Shown here: piece by piece, positions 31,619 through 41,428 of the stretch | How positions within the stretch are numbered: the first letter of the stretch is position 1 | Layout of the letters: every line of letters begins with the position of its first letter | Origin: Feifania hominis | Lineage (GTDB): Bacteria; Bacillota; Clostridia; Oscillospirales; Feifaniaceae | Assembly: GCF_014384765.1 (NCBI RefSeq) | Contig: NZ_JACRSP010000002.1 | Coordinates: forward strand, 496,001-560,000 | Length of the DNA: 64,000 nt | Reading direction: 5' to 3' | Program-made: the position numbers and the translations under genes | The notes under the pieces: generated by a model | The model's database searches: none | The model's input: only the letters and a program-made list of their open reading frames with translations | What the model was told of the DNA's origin: nothing

Positions 31619-33154
31619 ATGAAAAAAACACTCAGTATTCTGCTGGCTCTCGTTCTGGTCATCGGCCTGTTCGCAGGCTGCGGCCCCAAGCAAAGTGGAG
31701 AACCGCAGGGCGGTGTCTCGGGCAATTCTGCCGAGGATACCGTGCGAATTGGAATTGTTCTCTCGGTTGACTCATTCGAGCCCATGACGGCTATTCAGCG
31801 CGAAGAGCAGTACATTCTCGCCAACGTGTTTGACACGCTGCTTGAGCTCAAGGACGGCGAGTATGTCGGCGAGTTGGCCGAAACCTTTGAGCCCAACGAA
31901 GACGGCACCGTGGTCACCGTGAAGCTCCGCGAGGACGTCACGTTCCACAATGGTGAGAAGCTCACCACAAAGGATATCGCCTATACCTACGACCACATGA
32001 AAGATTACTCTTTCTACGCCAATGACGCCACCTACTACGATCACACCGAGATCATTGACGAGTACAACTGCAAGATCTATGCGACGGCTCCGAACCCGCT
32101 GTTTATGATGACGCTTGCCACCGTTGACATTGTCAACGAAAAGGCCATCACCGAGCTCGGTGCCGATCACAGATTCAGCCCTGTCGGCACAGGCCCCTAC
32201 AAGTTTGTCAGCTATGACGGCTTTAACAATGTCATGCTTGAAGCCAACGAGGATTATTTTGGCGGCGTGCCGGAAATCAAGCACCTCAACTACCGCATCT
32301 TCGGCGACGAGCAGACCATGACCATGGCGCTGGAGGCCGACGAGGTCGATATGCTCTCGTTTGTACAGCCGGCCAATGCCATCCGTTTCGAGGGCAACTC
32401 GAAGTATAACGTCACCTGGAAAGCTGCCGACGGTGTGAAGCTCATTCTCTTCAACACCACCCAGGCTCCCTTTGATAAGAAAGAAGTCCGCCAGGCTATC
32501 AGCTATGCCATCGACCGCGAAGCGATCACCCTGATCGTCGGTGAGGGCAAAGGCAAGGCGTGGGATGCTTTCTACTCTGAGAAAATGGCCGGCGCGCCGG
32601 ATTACGACGCTCTCCCCCATTACACCTATGATCTGGAAAAGGCCAAAGAACTCATGGCGCAGGCCGGCTATCCCGATGGTTTCACCCTGGAAGAGCCGGT
32701 GCGTGTCATTCAGACCGAAGAAAAAATGGCCGTCACTCTGCAGCAGCAGCTCAGCCAGATTGGCATCAACTTTGAGGTCGAGGTCGTCGAGGCCAACACC
32801 CTGTTCAACAACTACCTGTTTGTGCTCAATTTCAACATGATGCCTTTCAGCCTGTCCACCGAAATCCACGACATGGCCTATGTCGCACAGTACTATGACG
32901 GTCTGAGCCAGATGCCCGATATGACCGGCTATAAGAGCGATGAGGTTAAAGCTCTGTCTCAGCAGGCCAAGGAGACGACCGATCTCGCCGAGAGAAAAGC
33001 GCTCTATACGCAGATCTTCACCATTGCCTATGAGGATCTGCCCATCTGCCCGGTCATGGCTTCGGAAGTCGCTCAGATCTCCAAAGTTGGTCTTATTGAC
33101 GACGAAAAGGTCTCCACAGAAATCTGGGGTACCAATCTGCACTGGGAAAAATAA
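31619..33154 (+). CDS. ABC peptide transporter, substrate-binding lipoprotein
   Basis: This is the extracellular family 5 solute-binding protein for a dipeptide/oligopeptide (or nickel) importer, 511 aa. The signal peptide ends in lipobox LFAGCGP with Cys21. The mature protein has NVFDTLLELKDGEYVGELAETFE, LREDVTFHNGEKLTTKDIAYTYDH, SPVGTGPYKFVSYD and YAIDREAI, all family 5 landmarks. The start follows AGGAGGGG. It is the first gene of a long operon with permeases, ATPases, peptidases and a regulator, so peptides are more likely than nickel. Confidence 0.93.
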   Translation: MKKTLSILLALVLVIGLFAGCGPKQSGEPQGGVSGNSAEDTVRIGIVLSVDSFEPMTAIQREEQYILANVFDTLLELKDGEYVGELAETFEPNEDGTVVTVKLREDVTFHNGEKLTTKDIAYTYDHMKDYSFYANDATYYDHTEIIDEYNCKIYATAPNPLFMMTLATVDIVNEKAITELGADHRFSPVGTGPYKFVSYDGFNNVMLEANEDYFGGVPEIKHLNYRIFGDEQTMTMALEADEVDMLSFVQPANAIRFEGNSKYNVTWKAADGVKLILFNTTQAPFDKKEVRQAISYAIDREAITLIVGEGKGKAWDAFYSEKMAGAPDYDALPHYTYDLEKAKELMAQAGYPDGFTLEEPVRVIQTEEKMAVTLQQQLSQIGINFEVEVVEANTLFNNYLFVLNFNMMPFSLSTEIHDMAYVAQYYDGLSQMPDMTGYKSDEVKALSQQAKETTDLAERKALYTQIFTIAYEDLPICPVMASEVAQISKVGLIDDEKVSTEIWGTNLHWEK

Positions 33155-33186
33155 TTGGCACAGCGCAATCACGTCGTGTAATTGTC

Positions 33187-33218
33187 AGCCGCCTCGTCTC
33201 GCTTGAGGCGAGGCGGCT
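33187..33218 (+). terminator. Intercistronic hairpin between binding protein and permeases
   Basis: AGCCGCCTCG...CGAGGCGGCT followed by CTCTATTTTG. Such leaky hairpins commonly keep binding-protein expression above that of the permeases. Confidence 0.65.
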
Positions 33219-33243
33219 CTCTATTTTGAAAGGAGTCGGAGCA

Positions 33244-34182
33244 GTGTTCAAATACATCCTCAAACGATTGCTCATAACGATCCCGATCCTGCTGTGCGTC
33301 GTCTTCATCGTCTTTACCATCATGCAGTTCACGCCGGGCGATCCGGCCAGCTCCATCCTGGGGGCGACTGCGACACAGGAGCAAAAGGATCAGCTCAACC
33401 ATGAGCTTGGCTACGACCAGCCGTTTTTTACCCGTTTTTTCAATTATGTCGGCAACATTCTCAAGGGCGATTTTGGCACCTCGTACCGGTCCAAGCAGCC
33501 GGTTGTCGATGAGATTGCCACCCGGTTTCCGACCACGCTCAAACTGGCGCTGTTCTCCATGCTTATCAGCGCTGCAATCGGCATAACGCTCGGGGTGGTC
33601 TCTGCGGTGAAACAGTACTCGCCGCTGGACACCACGCTGACCGTCCTCGCCCTCTTCTTTGCGGCGGTGCCCGGCTTCTGGTTGGGGCTGATGCTCATCA
33701 TGTTCTTTGCCGTCACGCTGGGTATCCTGCCGACCAGTGGTATGGACAGCTGGCGCAGCATGATTCTGCCGCTGATCACTCTCTCGGCCGGTGGCATTGC
33801 GAGCCTTCTTCGCATCACCCGCTCGGCTATGCTCGAGACCATCCGGCAGGACTACATCCGCACGGCGCGCGCCAAGGGCGCCAGCGAGAAGATTGTCATC
33901 TTGCGCCATGCTCTGAAAAACGCTCTGTTGCCCGTCATCACCGTTCTGGGCATGAACTTCAGCGGTATGCTCGGCGGCGCAGTCATTGCGGAGACGGTCT
34001 TTGCCATGCCCGGTGTCGGACAGTATGTGGTTGAGGGAATTCGCCAGAAAAATGACCCTGTCGTGCTTACAAGCACCCTGCTGCTGGCCACTCTCTTCTG
34101 TCTGATTATGCTGGCAATCGATATCATCTATGCGTTTGTTGATCCGCGAATCAAAGCGCGCATTTCAACGAAGAAGGGGTGA
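33244..34182 (+). CDS. ABC peptide transporter permease (DppB/OppB type)
   Basis: This inner-membrane permease has 312 aa and six predicted helices. The N-terminal FKYILKRLLITIPILLCVVFIVF is the classic DppB start, followed by MQFTPGDPASSILG. The EAA loop EKIVILRHALKNALLPVITVLGMNF, which contacts the ATPase, lies near residue 220. I chose GTG at 33244 because AAGGAG lies nine bases upstream; a TTG six codons earlier overlaps that site. It overlaps the second permease region by a few bases. Confidence 0.93.
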   Translation: MFKYILKRLLITIPILLCVVFIVFTIMQFTPGDPASSILGATATQEQKDQLNHELGYDQPFFTRFFNYVGNILKGDFGTSYRSKQPVVDEIATRFPTTLKLALFSMLISAAIGITLGVVSAVKQYSPLDTTLTVLALFFAAVPGFWLGLMLIMFFAVTLGILPTSGMDSWRSMILPLITLSAGGIASLLRITRSAMLETIRQDYIRTARAKGASEKIVILRHALKNALLPVITVLGMNFSGMLGGAVIAETVFAMPGVGQYVVEGIRQKNDPVVLTSTLLLATLFCLIMLAIDIIYAFVDPRIKARISTKKG

Positions 34183-34187
34183 GCGTG

Positions 34188-35084
34188 ATGGTGGCAACAA
34201 AAGAAGCAACTGCAACTGCAGCCGTAAAAAAATACAAGAAAAAGAGCCAGTGGAAAGAAATCTGGCGCCGTATGAGAAAAAACAAAGCCGCCATGATCGG
34301 CCTTGTCATCTTCGTCATTGTCGCGCTGACAGCCATCTTCGCCGACTTGATTGTCCCCTATGACTACGGTATCACCAACGTCGCCGCAGACCGTCTTCAG
34401 GGGCCGAGTCTCAAGCATCTCTTCGGTACAGACGGCTACGGCCGCGACGTCTTTGCCCGTGTGGTACACGGCTCGCGCGTCTCACTGATGATCGGTCTTG
34501 CCACCAGTGTCATCTCACTGGTCTTCGGCGGCTTTTTCGGCGCCGCAGCCGGTTACTACGGCGGAAAGATCGACAACATCATCATGCGAATCTGCGACAT
34601 CGTCATGTGCATTCCCGGCATGCTCCTCGCGCTGGCAATCATCGCCGCTCTGGGGCCGAGCCTGACAAATCTGCTCATTGCCATTACCATTTCTTCCATT
34701 CCCGGCACGGTGCGGCTTGTCCGCTCGACCATTCTCACCGTTGTGGAGCAGGATTTTATCGAGGCAGGCCGTTCCTACGGCGCCAGCAATATGCGCATGA
34801 TCATCAAATACATCCTGCCGAATGCCATCGGTCCTATCATTGTCAACACCACCATGAGCGTCGCCGGTATGATTCTGTCCGCCGCCGGCCTGTCCTTTAT
34901 CGGCCTGGGCATTCAGCCGCCGCGGCCCGAGTGGGGCGCCATGCTCTCGGAAGCGCGTACATACATGGGCACGGACCCGCATCTGCTCTACTTCCCGGGT
35001 ATTGCGATCATCCTCACGGCTCTCTCACTCAACCTGATCGGTGACGGTCTGCGCGATGCGCTCGACCCGAAGCTCAAGGACTAA
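34188..35084 (+). CDS. ABC peptide transporter permease (DppC/OppC type)
   Basis: This is the second permease, 298 aa. A cytoplasmic Lys-rich N-terminus precedes helix 1 (MIGLVIFVIVALTAIFADLIVPY). The family landmark HLFGTDGYGRDVFARVVHGSRVSL follows, and the ATPase-contact loop NMRMIIKYILPNAIGPIIVN lies near residue 200. ATG at 34188 has AAGGGG eight bases upstream; a GTG at 34179 overlapping the preceding stop is also possible. It forms the membrane pore with the preceding DppB-type subunit. Confidence 0.93.
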   Translation: MVATKEATATAAVKKYKKKSQWKEIWRRMRKNKAAMIGLVIFVIVALTAIFADLIVPYDYGITNVAADRLQGPSLKHLFGTDGYGRDVFARVVHGSRVSLMIGLATSVISLVFGGFFGAAAGYYGGKIDNIIMRICDIVMCIPGMLLALAIIAALGPSLTNLLIAITISSIPGTVRLVRSTILTVVEQDFIEAGRSYGASNMRMIIKYILPNAIGPIIVNTTMSVAGMILSAAGLSFIGLGIQPPRPEWGAMLSEARTYMGTDPHLLYFPGIAIILTALSLNLIGDGLRDALDPKLKD

Positions 35085-35097
35085 GGGGGTGTTCACA

Positions 35098-36099
35098 GTG
35101 ACAATGGAAAAACAGCAAAAGCTTCTGGACATTAAGGATCTCACGGTCGTTTACAAAACCGATCTTGAGGTCGTGCGCGCTGTCAACGGCGTCAATTTCT
35201 CCGTTGAGCGCGGTAAAACTCTCGGCATTGTCGGTGAAACCGGCGCCGGAAAGACCACTACTTCGCTTGCCATTATGGGACTTTTGCCCGAGCGCACCGG
35301 CAAGGTGACAGCGGGTGAGATCCTCTTTGACGGGCAGGATCTGCTCAAGCTCAACAAGACCGACATGCGCTCCATCTGCGGCGATAAGATCTCCATGATC
35401 TTTCAGGATCCGATGACCGCGCTGAACCCGACCATGACGATCGGCGACCAGATTGCCGAGGCAATGGAGCTGCACAATCACGACAAGCTCACAAAAGCCG
35501 AAATCAGCAAAAAGGTGGAGGAGAAGCTCGAGATGGTCGGCATTCGTCCCGAGCGCAAAAACGACTATCCCCACCAGTTTTCCGGCGGTATGAAGCAGCG
35601 CGTCGTCATCGCCATTGCGCTTGCCTGCGAACCGGAACTGCTCATTGCCGACGAGCCGACAACCGCGCTCGACGTGACCATTCAGGCACAGGTGCTCGCC
35701 ATGATGAACGAGCTCCAGCAGCGCCTGGGCACTTCTATGATCCTCATCACTCACGATCTCGGTATCGTTGCACAGACCTGTGACGACGTCTGCGTCATGT
35801 ATGCGGGCGAGGTCATTGAGTACGGCACGGCGGAGGATATTTTTACAGCGAAAAAGCACCACCCCTATACAGACGGGCTCTTTGGCTCCATTCCGAACCT
35901 CAAGGTGGAATCCAGGCGCCTCAATCCGATCAACGGTCTGATGCCCGACCCGACCAATCTGCCTGAGGGCTGCCACTTCGCTCCGCGCTGCCCGCACTGC
36001 ATGGACATCTGCAAGACACAGCATCCGCCCTGCCATGTAGATGGCACACACCGGATTGCCTGCCATCTCTACACACAGGAAGGGGGCGACAAAGAATGA
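35098..36099 (+). CDS. ABC peptide transporter ATP-binding protein (DppD/OppD type)
   Basis: This ATPase of the importer has 333 aa. Walker A is GETGAGKTTTSL, the signature QFSGGMKQRVVIAIAL, Walker B LLIADEPTTALD and the switch His in LITHDLG. The C-terminal oligopeptide-type extension contains CHFAPRCPHCMDIC, the cysteine motif that binds a 4Fe-4S cluster in OppD-family proteins. I favour GTG at 35098, eight bases after GGGGG; ATG at 35104 is an alternative. It overlaps the next ATPase by four bases. Confidence 0.93.
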   Translation: MTMEKQQKLLDIKDLTVVYKTDLEVVRAVNGVNFSVERGKTLGIVGETGAGKTTTSLAIMGLLPERTGKVTAGEILFDGQDLLKLNKTDMRSICGDKISMIFQDPMTALNPTMTIGDQIAEAMELHNHDKLTKAEISKKVEEKLEMVGIRPERKNDYPHQFSGGMKQRVVIAIALACEPELLIADEPTTALDVTIQAQVLAMMNELQQRLGTSMILITHDLGIVAQTCDDVCVMYAGEVIEYGTAEDIFTAKKHHPYTDGLFGSIPNLKVESRRLNPINGLMPDPTNLPEGCHFAPRCPHCMDICKTQHPPCHVDGTHRIACHLYTQEGGDKE

Positions 36100-37076
36100 G
36101 TGACGTTCTGATTCGCACCAAGGATCTCAAAAAATACTTTAAAGTTTCAAACGGTCTGCTGCACGCAGTGGACGGCGTCAACCTGGAAATTGAGCGTGGA
36201 AAGACCCTGGGGGTTGTCGGTGAATCCGGCTGCGGCAAGAGCACGCTCGGCCGCGCCATTCTCCGTCTTCAGGAGCCCACAGGCGGCGAAGTCTACTTTG
36301 AGGATGAGGACATCCTCAAATACAGCAAGTCCAAGCTGGATAAGCTGCGCCACAACATGCAGATCATCTTCCAGGATCCCTATTCCAGCCTGAACCCCCG
36401 TATGACGGTACAGGATCTGATCGCCGAGCCGCTGATCATCAACAAGGTCTACCGTTCCAGAAATGAAGTTTACAAACGTGTGGCGGAACTGATGGAGATC
36501 GTCGGCCTCTCCGAGCGTCTCACCGCCGCCTACCCGCATGAGCTCGACGGCGGGCGCCGCCAGCGCATCGGCGTGGCCCGCGCGCTGAGCCTGAACCCCA
36601 AGTTTATCGTCTGCGACGAACCGGTCTCGGCGCTCGATGTGTCCATTCAGGCCCAGATTCTCAATCTGCTGATGGATCTGCAGGACGAGTTCGGACTGAC
36701 TTACATGTTCATTACCCATGACCTGTCGGTCGTCAAGCACATCTCGAACGACATCATGGTCATGTACCTTGGCATGTGCGTGGAACGCGCATCATCCGAT
36801 GAGCTGTTCCGCAACCCGATGCACCCCTATACCAAAGCGCTGCTCTCGGCGATTCCGATTCCGGACATCTCCATGCGCAACAAGAAAATTGACATCATCA
36901 AAGGCGAGGTCACAAATCCCGTCAATCCCAAGCCGGGCTGCCGGTTTGCGCTGCGCTGCCCCTACTGCAAACCGGAGTGCACGGGAGAAAATCCCCCTCT
37001 GCGCGAGGTCTCGCCCGGCCACTATGTCGCCTGTGTGAGAGTCGATGAAATCAATCATGAAAAGGCAGGTCAATGA
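36096..37076 (+). CDS. ABC peptide transporter ATP-binding protein (DppF/OppF type)
   Basis: This second ATPase has 326 aa. Walker A is GESGCGKSTLGRAIL, the signature ELDGGRRQRIGVARAL (a D replaces the usual S in LSGG), Walker B FIVCDEPVSALD and the switch His in FITHDLS. The C-terminal extension has CRFALRCPYCKPEC, again the OppF-type cysteine motif. It overlaps the upstream ATPase and the downstream RidA gene by four bases each, so the block is translationally coupled. Confidence 0.93.
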   Translation: MSDVLIRTKDLKKYFKVSNGLLHAVDGVNLEIERGKTLGVVGESGCGKSTLGRAILRLQEPTGGEVYFEDEDILKYSKSKLDKLRHNMQIIFQDPYSSLNPRMTVQDLIAEPLIINKVYRSRNEVYKRVAELMEIVGLSERLTAAYPHELDGGRRQRIGVARALSLNPKFIVCDEPVSALDVSIQAQILNLLMDLQDEFGLTYMFITHDLSVVKHISNDIMVMYLGMCVERASSDELFRNPMHPYTKALLSAIPIPDISMRNKKIDIIKGEVTNPVNPKPGCRFALRCPYCKPECTGENPPLREVSPGHYVACVRVDEINHEKAGQ

Positions 37077-37459
37077 GAATGAATACACCGATTAAGACAA
37101 ATTCAGCCCCCGCAGCCATCGGCCCCTACTCGCAGGGAATGATCTGCGGCAACCTGATCTACACCTCGGGCCAGATCCCGGTCAACCCTGCCGACGGATC
37201 CGTCGGCGCCACCATTGCCGAGCAGGCCAGACAGTCGCTCGAGAACGTCAAGGCCGTGGTTGAAGCAGCGGGAGCGACGCTGAACGACGTTGTGAAGACC
37301 ACCGTGTTCATCAAGGACATGGCGAGCTTCGCAGAGGTCAACGAGATCTACGCCACTTATTTCAACGGTCCCGCTCTGCCTGCGCGCTCCTGCGTGGAGG
37401 TTGCGAGACTGCCGAAAGACGTGCTCATCGAAATTGAGGCCATTGCCATCAAACATTGA
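37073..37459 (+). CDS. ridA: RidA-family enamine/imine deaminase
   Basis: RidA proteins hydrolyse reactive enamines such as 2-aminoacrylate released by PLP enzymes. The 128-aa trimer-forming protein has the family segments APAAIGPYSQGMICGNLIYTSGQIP, NVKAVVEAAGATLNDVVKTTVFI and PARSCVEVARLPKDVLIEIE, with the substrate-binding Arg in the last. It overlaps the transporter ATPase by four bases and directly precedes a PLP enzyme, which suggests it detoxifies that enzyme's intermediate. Confidence 0.94.
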   Translation: MRMNTPIKTNSAPAAIGPYSQGMICGNLIYTSGQIPVNPADGSVGATIAEQARQSLENVKAVVEAAGATLNDVVKTTVFIKDMASFAEVNEIYATYFNGPALPARSCVEVARLPKDVLIEIEAIAIKH

Positions 37460-37504
37460 CCGGGCCCAGGCCCTGTCCGAAACAGGAAAGGAGCGCAGCG
37501 ACCC

Positions 37505-38695
37505 ATGCATCAGAATCTGTTTACCGACGACAAGGTTGATTTTAAAGTTCTGCGCGAGCGCGCGACCGGAATGCGCTGGGGCGCCCTGCCGGAGGATGTC
37601 ATTCCCCTGACGGCTGCCGACCCCGATTTTCGCCCTGCGCAGGAAATTCGCGACGCCATGATCGAGTACATCAAGGGCGGCTATTTCCCCTATCCAACGC
37701 AGACCGGAATGCCCGGTCTGCGCGAGAGCATCGCGCGCGGGCAGTGGGAGCGAAACGGCGTTCGTGTCAACCCCGACTTCGTGCTGCCGGTTGACAGCGC
37801 CGCCGCGGCGCTGCACGCCATTGCCACCTCCATTCTCAAGCCAGGCGACGAGGCCATCATCTTTGATCCGGTCGATCTGCTCTTTGGCATCTCGGTGCGC
37901 TACGCCGGCGCCAAGGAGATCTGCTATCCCTCCATCCGCGAGAACGGCGGATGGAAGCTCGACGATCTCGAGGACTATATCACGCCAAAAACCCGCATGA
38001 TCTGCCTGTGCAATCCGCACAATCCCATGGGCTATGTCTACACCGAGCAGGAGCTGCGCCACATCGCCGAGGTCGCCAACCGCCACAACCTCTGGATCAT
38101 GAACGATGAAATCTGGTCGGATATCATCTACTCCGAGAGCAAGTTCACCAGCATCAACACACTCGGCGCCGAGCTCAACCAGCGCACCATCACCTGCTAC
38201 GGCTTCAGCAAGGGCTTTGCTCTGCCTGGTCTGCGCGCAGGCTATATCTACACCATGGGCAAAGAGGCCTATGACACGGTCACCCGTGTTGCCAACGGCA
38301 GCAGCTATGGCGTCGACGTCATCACGCAGGTCGCCATGAAAGCTGCCTATGACAACGCTTTCTACTGGGTTGATGCTTTCAGGGAGCATCTGCAGGGAAT
38401 CCGCGACACGGTGTACGAGCGCTTCTCCAAGATGCCGCTGATCAAGGCAACCAAGCAGCAGGCAACCTTTGTGACTTTCCCGGACATCAGCGCCACCGGA
38501 ATGACGAGCAAGGAGTTCGCGGACTACTCTCTCAACGTCTGCCGCGTCGCCATCGTACCGGGGACCGTGGAGTGGTTCGGGCCGCGTGGAGCGGGGCATG
38601 TGCGCTTCTGCTATGCGACGAGCCACGCCATCATCAACGAGGCGATGGACCGCATTGAGAGAGGCCTCAAAGCCATCGCCGACAAGCTCGCATAA
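37505..38695 (+). CDS. PLP-dependent aminotransferase or MalY/PatB-like C-S lyase
   Basis: This fold-type I PLP enzyme has 396 aa. Features: VIPLTAADPDFRPAQEIRDAM and CNPHNPMGYVYTEQEL followed by NDEIWSDIIYSESKF, which look MalY/PatB-like (cystathionine beta-lyase group), and the PLP lysine in CYGFSKGFALPGLRAGY, more aminotransferase-like. So transaminase versus beta-elimination cannot be settled by eye. It follows ridA by 45 bases with GGAAAGGAG, in an operon of peptide uptake and hydrolysis. A beta-lyase releasing aminoacrylate would explain the neighbouring RidA. Confidence 0.8.
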   Translation: MHQNLFTDDKVDFKVLRERATGMRWGALPEDVIPLTAADPDFRPAQEIRDAMIEYIKGGYFPYPTQTGMPGLRESIARGQWERNGVRVNPDFVLPVDSAAAALHAIATSILKPGDEAIIFDPVDLLFGISVRYAGAKEICYPSIRENGGWKLDDLEDYITPKTRMICLCNPHNPMGYVYTEQELRHIAEVANRHNLWIMNDEIWSDIIYSESKFTSINTLGAELNQRTITCYGFSKGFALPGLRAGYIYTMGKEAYDTVTRVANGSSYGVDVITQVAMKAAYDNAFYWVDAFREHLQGIRDTVYERFSKMPLIKATKQQATFVTFPDISATGMTSKEFADYSLNVCRVAIVPGTVEWFGPRGAGHVRFCYATSHAIINEAMDRIERGLKAIADKLA

Positions 38696-38708
38696 GGAGG
38701 ATTTTTCC

Positions 38709-40148
38709 ATGCCGGTATTGGATCAAAGCATCCCCTGTTTCCGCTATTTTGAAGAGCTCTGCGCCATTCCCCACGGCTCTCACAATGAGAAAGCGCTCAG
38801 CGACTGGCTCGTGGCTTTTGCCCGGGAGCGCGGCCTCTGGGTCAGGCAGGAGGAGTGCGGAAACGTCATCATCAAAAAGGACGCGTCGCCGGGCTATGAG
38901 TCCGCCGCACCCGTCATGCTCCAGGGCCATATGGACATGGTCTGCGAAAAGACACCCGAGACCGTTCACGATTTCACGAAAGATCCGCTCGATCTCTACC
39001 TGGAGGACGGCTGGCTCAAGGCGCGCGGCACGACGCTCGGCGCCGACGACGGCTGCGGGGTGGCGACCATGCTCGCCATCCTCGACGACAACAGCCTGTG
39101 CCACCCGAAGCTCGAGTGTGTGTTCACCGTCGCGGAGGAGACCGGCATGTTCGGCGCGAAAGCGCTCGACGCTTCGGATCTCGAGGCGCGGCGGATGATT
39201 GGCCTTGACGCCTGTGGTGAGAATGTGACCGTGACCACCTCGGCAGGCGGCCTGCGCGCCAAGATAACAAAGGCCCTCACCCGCGCCCCGTTTGAGGGCA
39301 CCGCTCTCTCGGTCGCGGTGCGCGGCCTGCTCGGCGGCCATTCGGGCGTATACATTTCGGCGGGCCGCGGCAATGCCATCAAGCTGCTCGCGCGGCTGCT
39401 CCACGAGGTGGAGCTCAGCGGCACCGACATGCGCCTTGTGAGCATCTCCGGCGGCTCAAAAGACAACGCCATTCCCCGCGATGCCGACGCCGTCATCGTC
39501 TGCTCCGACGCCGCGGCAGCCGAGCAGGCGCTCGCCCGAATGGGTGAGCTGATCGCCCATGAGCTGCGCTACACCGACGCGCAGTTCAGCGTGTCGACGG
39601 GATCTGCTGAGGCCCCGTCCACGCCGTTCGACGAGGCATCAAGCCGCGAGCTTGTCACACTTCTTCGGCTTCTGCCGGACGGCGTTGCCGTCATGAGCCA
39701 CGCTGTCGAGGGCCTCGTTCAGACCAGCGACAACGTGGGCGTTCTGTCCATGGACGGCGACACCGCAGTCGTCGAGGTCTCCATGAGAAGCGCCGGTGAC
39801 TCCGAGCTCGACGAGCTCGCGCAGCGCATCGGTCTTATCAGCTCCCTGTGCGGCGCACAGTGCCAGTTTGACAGCCGCTATCCGGGTATGGAATACCAGA
39901 GCGACTCCCCTTTCCGCGACAAATACGCCGCGGTCATGAAAGAGGTCTGGGGCGTGGAGCCCAAACTGCTCGCCGTACACGCCGGCGGTGAGGGCGGCTA
40001 CTTCGCCCAGAAGTTGCCCGGCATCGAAATGATTGCCGTCGGTCCCTTTATCGAGGATGTGCACAGCCCCCTCGAGCGGATGGATATGGCCTCTTTCAAA
40101 AAGTGTTACGACTTCATCTGCGCGCTGCTCGAGCGCCTGAGCGAATAG
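38709..40148 (+). CDS. pepD: Aminoacyl-histidine dipeptidase-like M20 peptidase (PepD)
   Basis: This is a cytoplasmic metallodipeptidase of 479 aa, M20 family. It begins IPCFRYFEELCAIPHGSHNEKALSDWL, typical of PepD (Xaa-His/Cys-Gly dipeptidase). Metal and catalytic segments are VMLQGHMDMVCEK, GADDGCGVATMLA and FTVAEETGMFGA. The dimer domain follows, and the C-terminal HAGGEGGYF and EDVHSPLE contain the last ligands. The ATG at 38709 follows AAGGAGG; the upstream frame is a shadow of the preceding gene. It would hydrolyse dipeptides brought in by the ABC importer. Confidence 0.93.
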   Translation: MPVLDQSIPCFRYFEELCAIPHGSHNEKALSDWLVAFARERGLWVRQEECGNVIIKKDASPGYESAAPVMLQGHMDMVCEKTPETVHDFTKDPLDLYLEDGWLKARGTTLGADDGCGVATMLAILDDNSLCHPKLECVFTVAEETGMFGAKALDASDLEARRMIGLDACGENVTVTTSAGGLRAKITKALTRAPFEGTALSVAVRGLLGGHSGVYISAGRGNAIKLLARLLHEVELSGTDMRLVSISGGSKDNAIPRDADAVIVCSDAAAAEQALARMGELIAHELRYTDAQFSVSTGSAEAPSTPFDEASSRELVTLLRLLPDGVAVMSHAVEGLVQTSDNVGVLSMDGDTAVVEVSMRSAGDSELDELAQRIGLISSLCGAQCQFDSRYPGMEYQSDSPFRDKYAAVMKEVWGVEPKLLAVHAGGEGGYFAQKLPGIEMIAVGPFIEDVHSPLERMDMASFKKCYDFICALLERLSE

Positions 40149-40157
40149 GAGGAACAC

Positions 40158-41402
40158 ATGACAAGACAGCAGATGGTTGAGAAGTACGCCGATCTTCTGG
40201 TCCGCCTCGGTGTCGCCATACAAAAGGACGAGACGCTGATTCTGGAGCTCGACGCAGAGCACTACGAGCTCTCGCGCGCCATCACCCGCGCCGCGCTGCT
40301 GCGCGGCGCCAAGGATGTCGTGGTCTTCTACCGCGACCCCTATGTGGACAAATTCCGCGCGCAGTACGGCGACCGCGAGACGGTTGAGACCGTTCTGCCC
40401 TGGATGAAAGAGTCTCTGTCGGTCTATCTCGACAAGGGCGCCTGTTCGCTCAAACTCGCCTCTCCCCGACCGGAGCTGTTCGACGACGTCGACGCCTCGG
40501 TGGCGGTGACGGTTCAGAAGTTCACAAACGACCTGCGCAACGTCATACGCAGCAGCTGGGGCACCAACGGCACCCGCTGGTGCATCGCCTGCGCGCCGAA
40601 TCAGGATTGGGCGGTGAAGCTCTACCCGGACTGCCCGCCGGATGAGGCGCTCGACAAGCTGTGGGCGACGCTCATGGAGCTGTGCATGGTGCGCGAGGAC
40701 AACGACCCCGTCGAGGACTGGATTGACTTTCAGGATCGCTACTGCAAGTACTCGGCCTGGTTCAACCGCGTCAAGCCTGACAGCATTCACTTTTTTGACG
40801 GCAAGGGCACCGATCTGACCATCGGCTTCCACCCGAAAGCCTACTGGGTTGGCGGACAGCCGAAAGCCGAGCGCAAACCAACCGATCACATGGGCAATCT
40901 GCCGAGCAACGAGGTCGCCTCGAGCCCCGACAAGTATCGCGTCGACGGCACGGTGCATTCGACGCGTCCGCTCGTGTACGGCGGAAAGGTCATCGACCGG
41001 TTCCGCCTGACCTTTGAAAAGGGCAAGGTGGTTCACCACGAGGCCGAAGTCGGCGAAGAGCTTCTCACAGAGCTTCTCAACACCGACGAGGGCAGCCGCC
41101 GCATCGGCGAAGTCGCCTTTGTCGAGTGCGATCTGCCGATTGCAAAGACCGGCATGGTCTTCTACAACACCCTGCTCGACGAAAACGCCGCCTGCCACCT
41201 CGCGCTGGGCAACGGCTACGCGCTCTGTCTGCCCGGCATCTCATGGACGGATAAAAACGAGTGGGAGCAGTGGCAGCTCAACTCCTCGTGCCAGCATGTC
41301 GACTTCATGTTCGGCTCACCCGATATGAACGCCGTCGTCACAACACAGGATGGCCGTGAGCTTCCCATCTTTCAAAATGGGAAATTTCTGCCGGTCGACT
41401 GA
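40158..41402 (+). CDS. M29 family aminopeptidase
   Basis: This is a dimetal aminopeptidase of the thermophilic aminopeptidase (AmpS/PepS) family, 414 aa. Ligand-bearing motifs are GNLPSNEVASSPDKYRVDGTV, RRIGEVAFVE, DENAACHLALGNGYA and HVDFMFGSPDM, in family order. It removes N-terminal residues from peptides. GGAGG precedes the ATG, nine bases after pepD. Together with pepD and the M24 enzyme downstream it gives the operon three different peptidase folds. Confidence 0.94.
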   Translation: MTRQQMVEKYADLLVRLGVAIQKDETLILELDAEHYELSRAITRAALLRGAKDVVVFYRDPYVDKFRAQYGDRETVETVLPWMKESLSVYLDKGACSLKLASPRPELFDDVDASVAVTVQKFTNDLRNVIRSSWGTNGTRWCIACAPNQDWAVKLYPDCPPDEALDKLWATLMELCMVREDNDPVEDWIDFQDRYCKYSAWFNRVKPDSIHFFDGKGTDLTIGFHPKAYWVGGQPKAERKPTDHMGNLPSNEVASSPDKYRVDGTVHSTRPLVYGGKVIDRFRLTFEKGKVVHHEAEVGEELLTELLNTDEGSRRIGEVAFVECDLPIAKTGMVFYNTLLDENAACHLALGNGYALCLPGISWTDKNEWEQWQLNSSCQHVDFMFGSPDMNAVVTTQDGRELPIFQNGKFLPVD

Positions 41403-41428
41403 GATTTTTTACACGGGGAGATGAACGA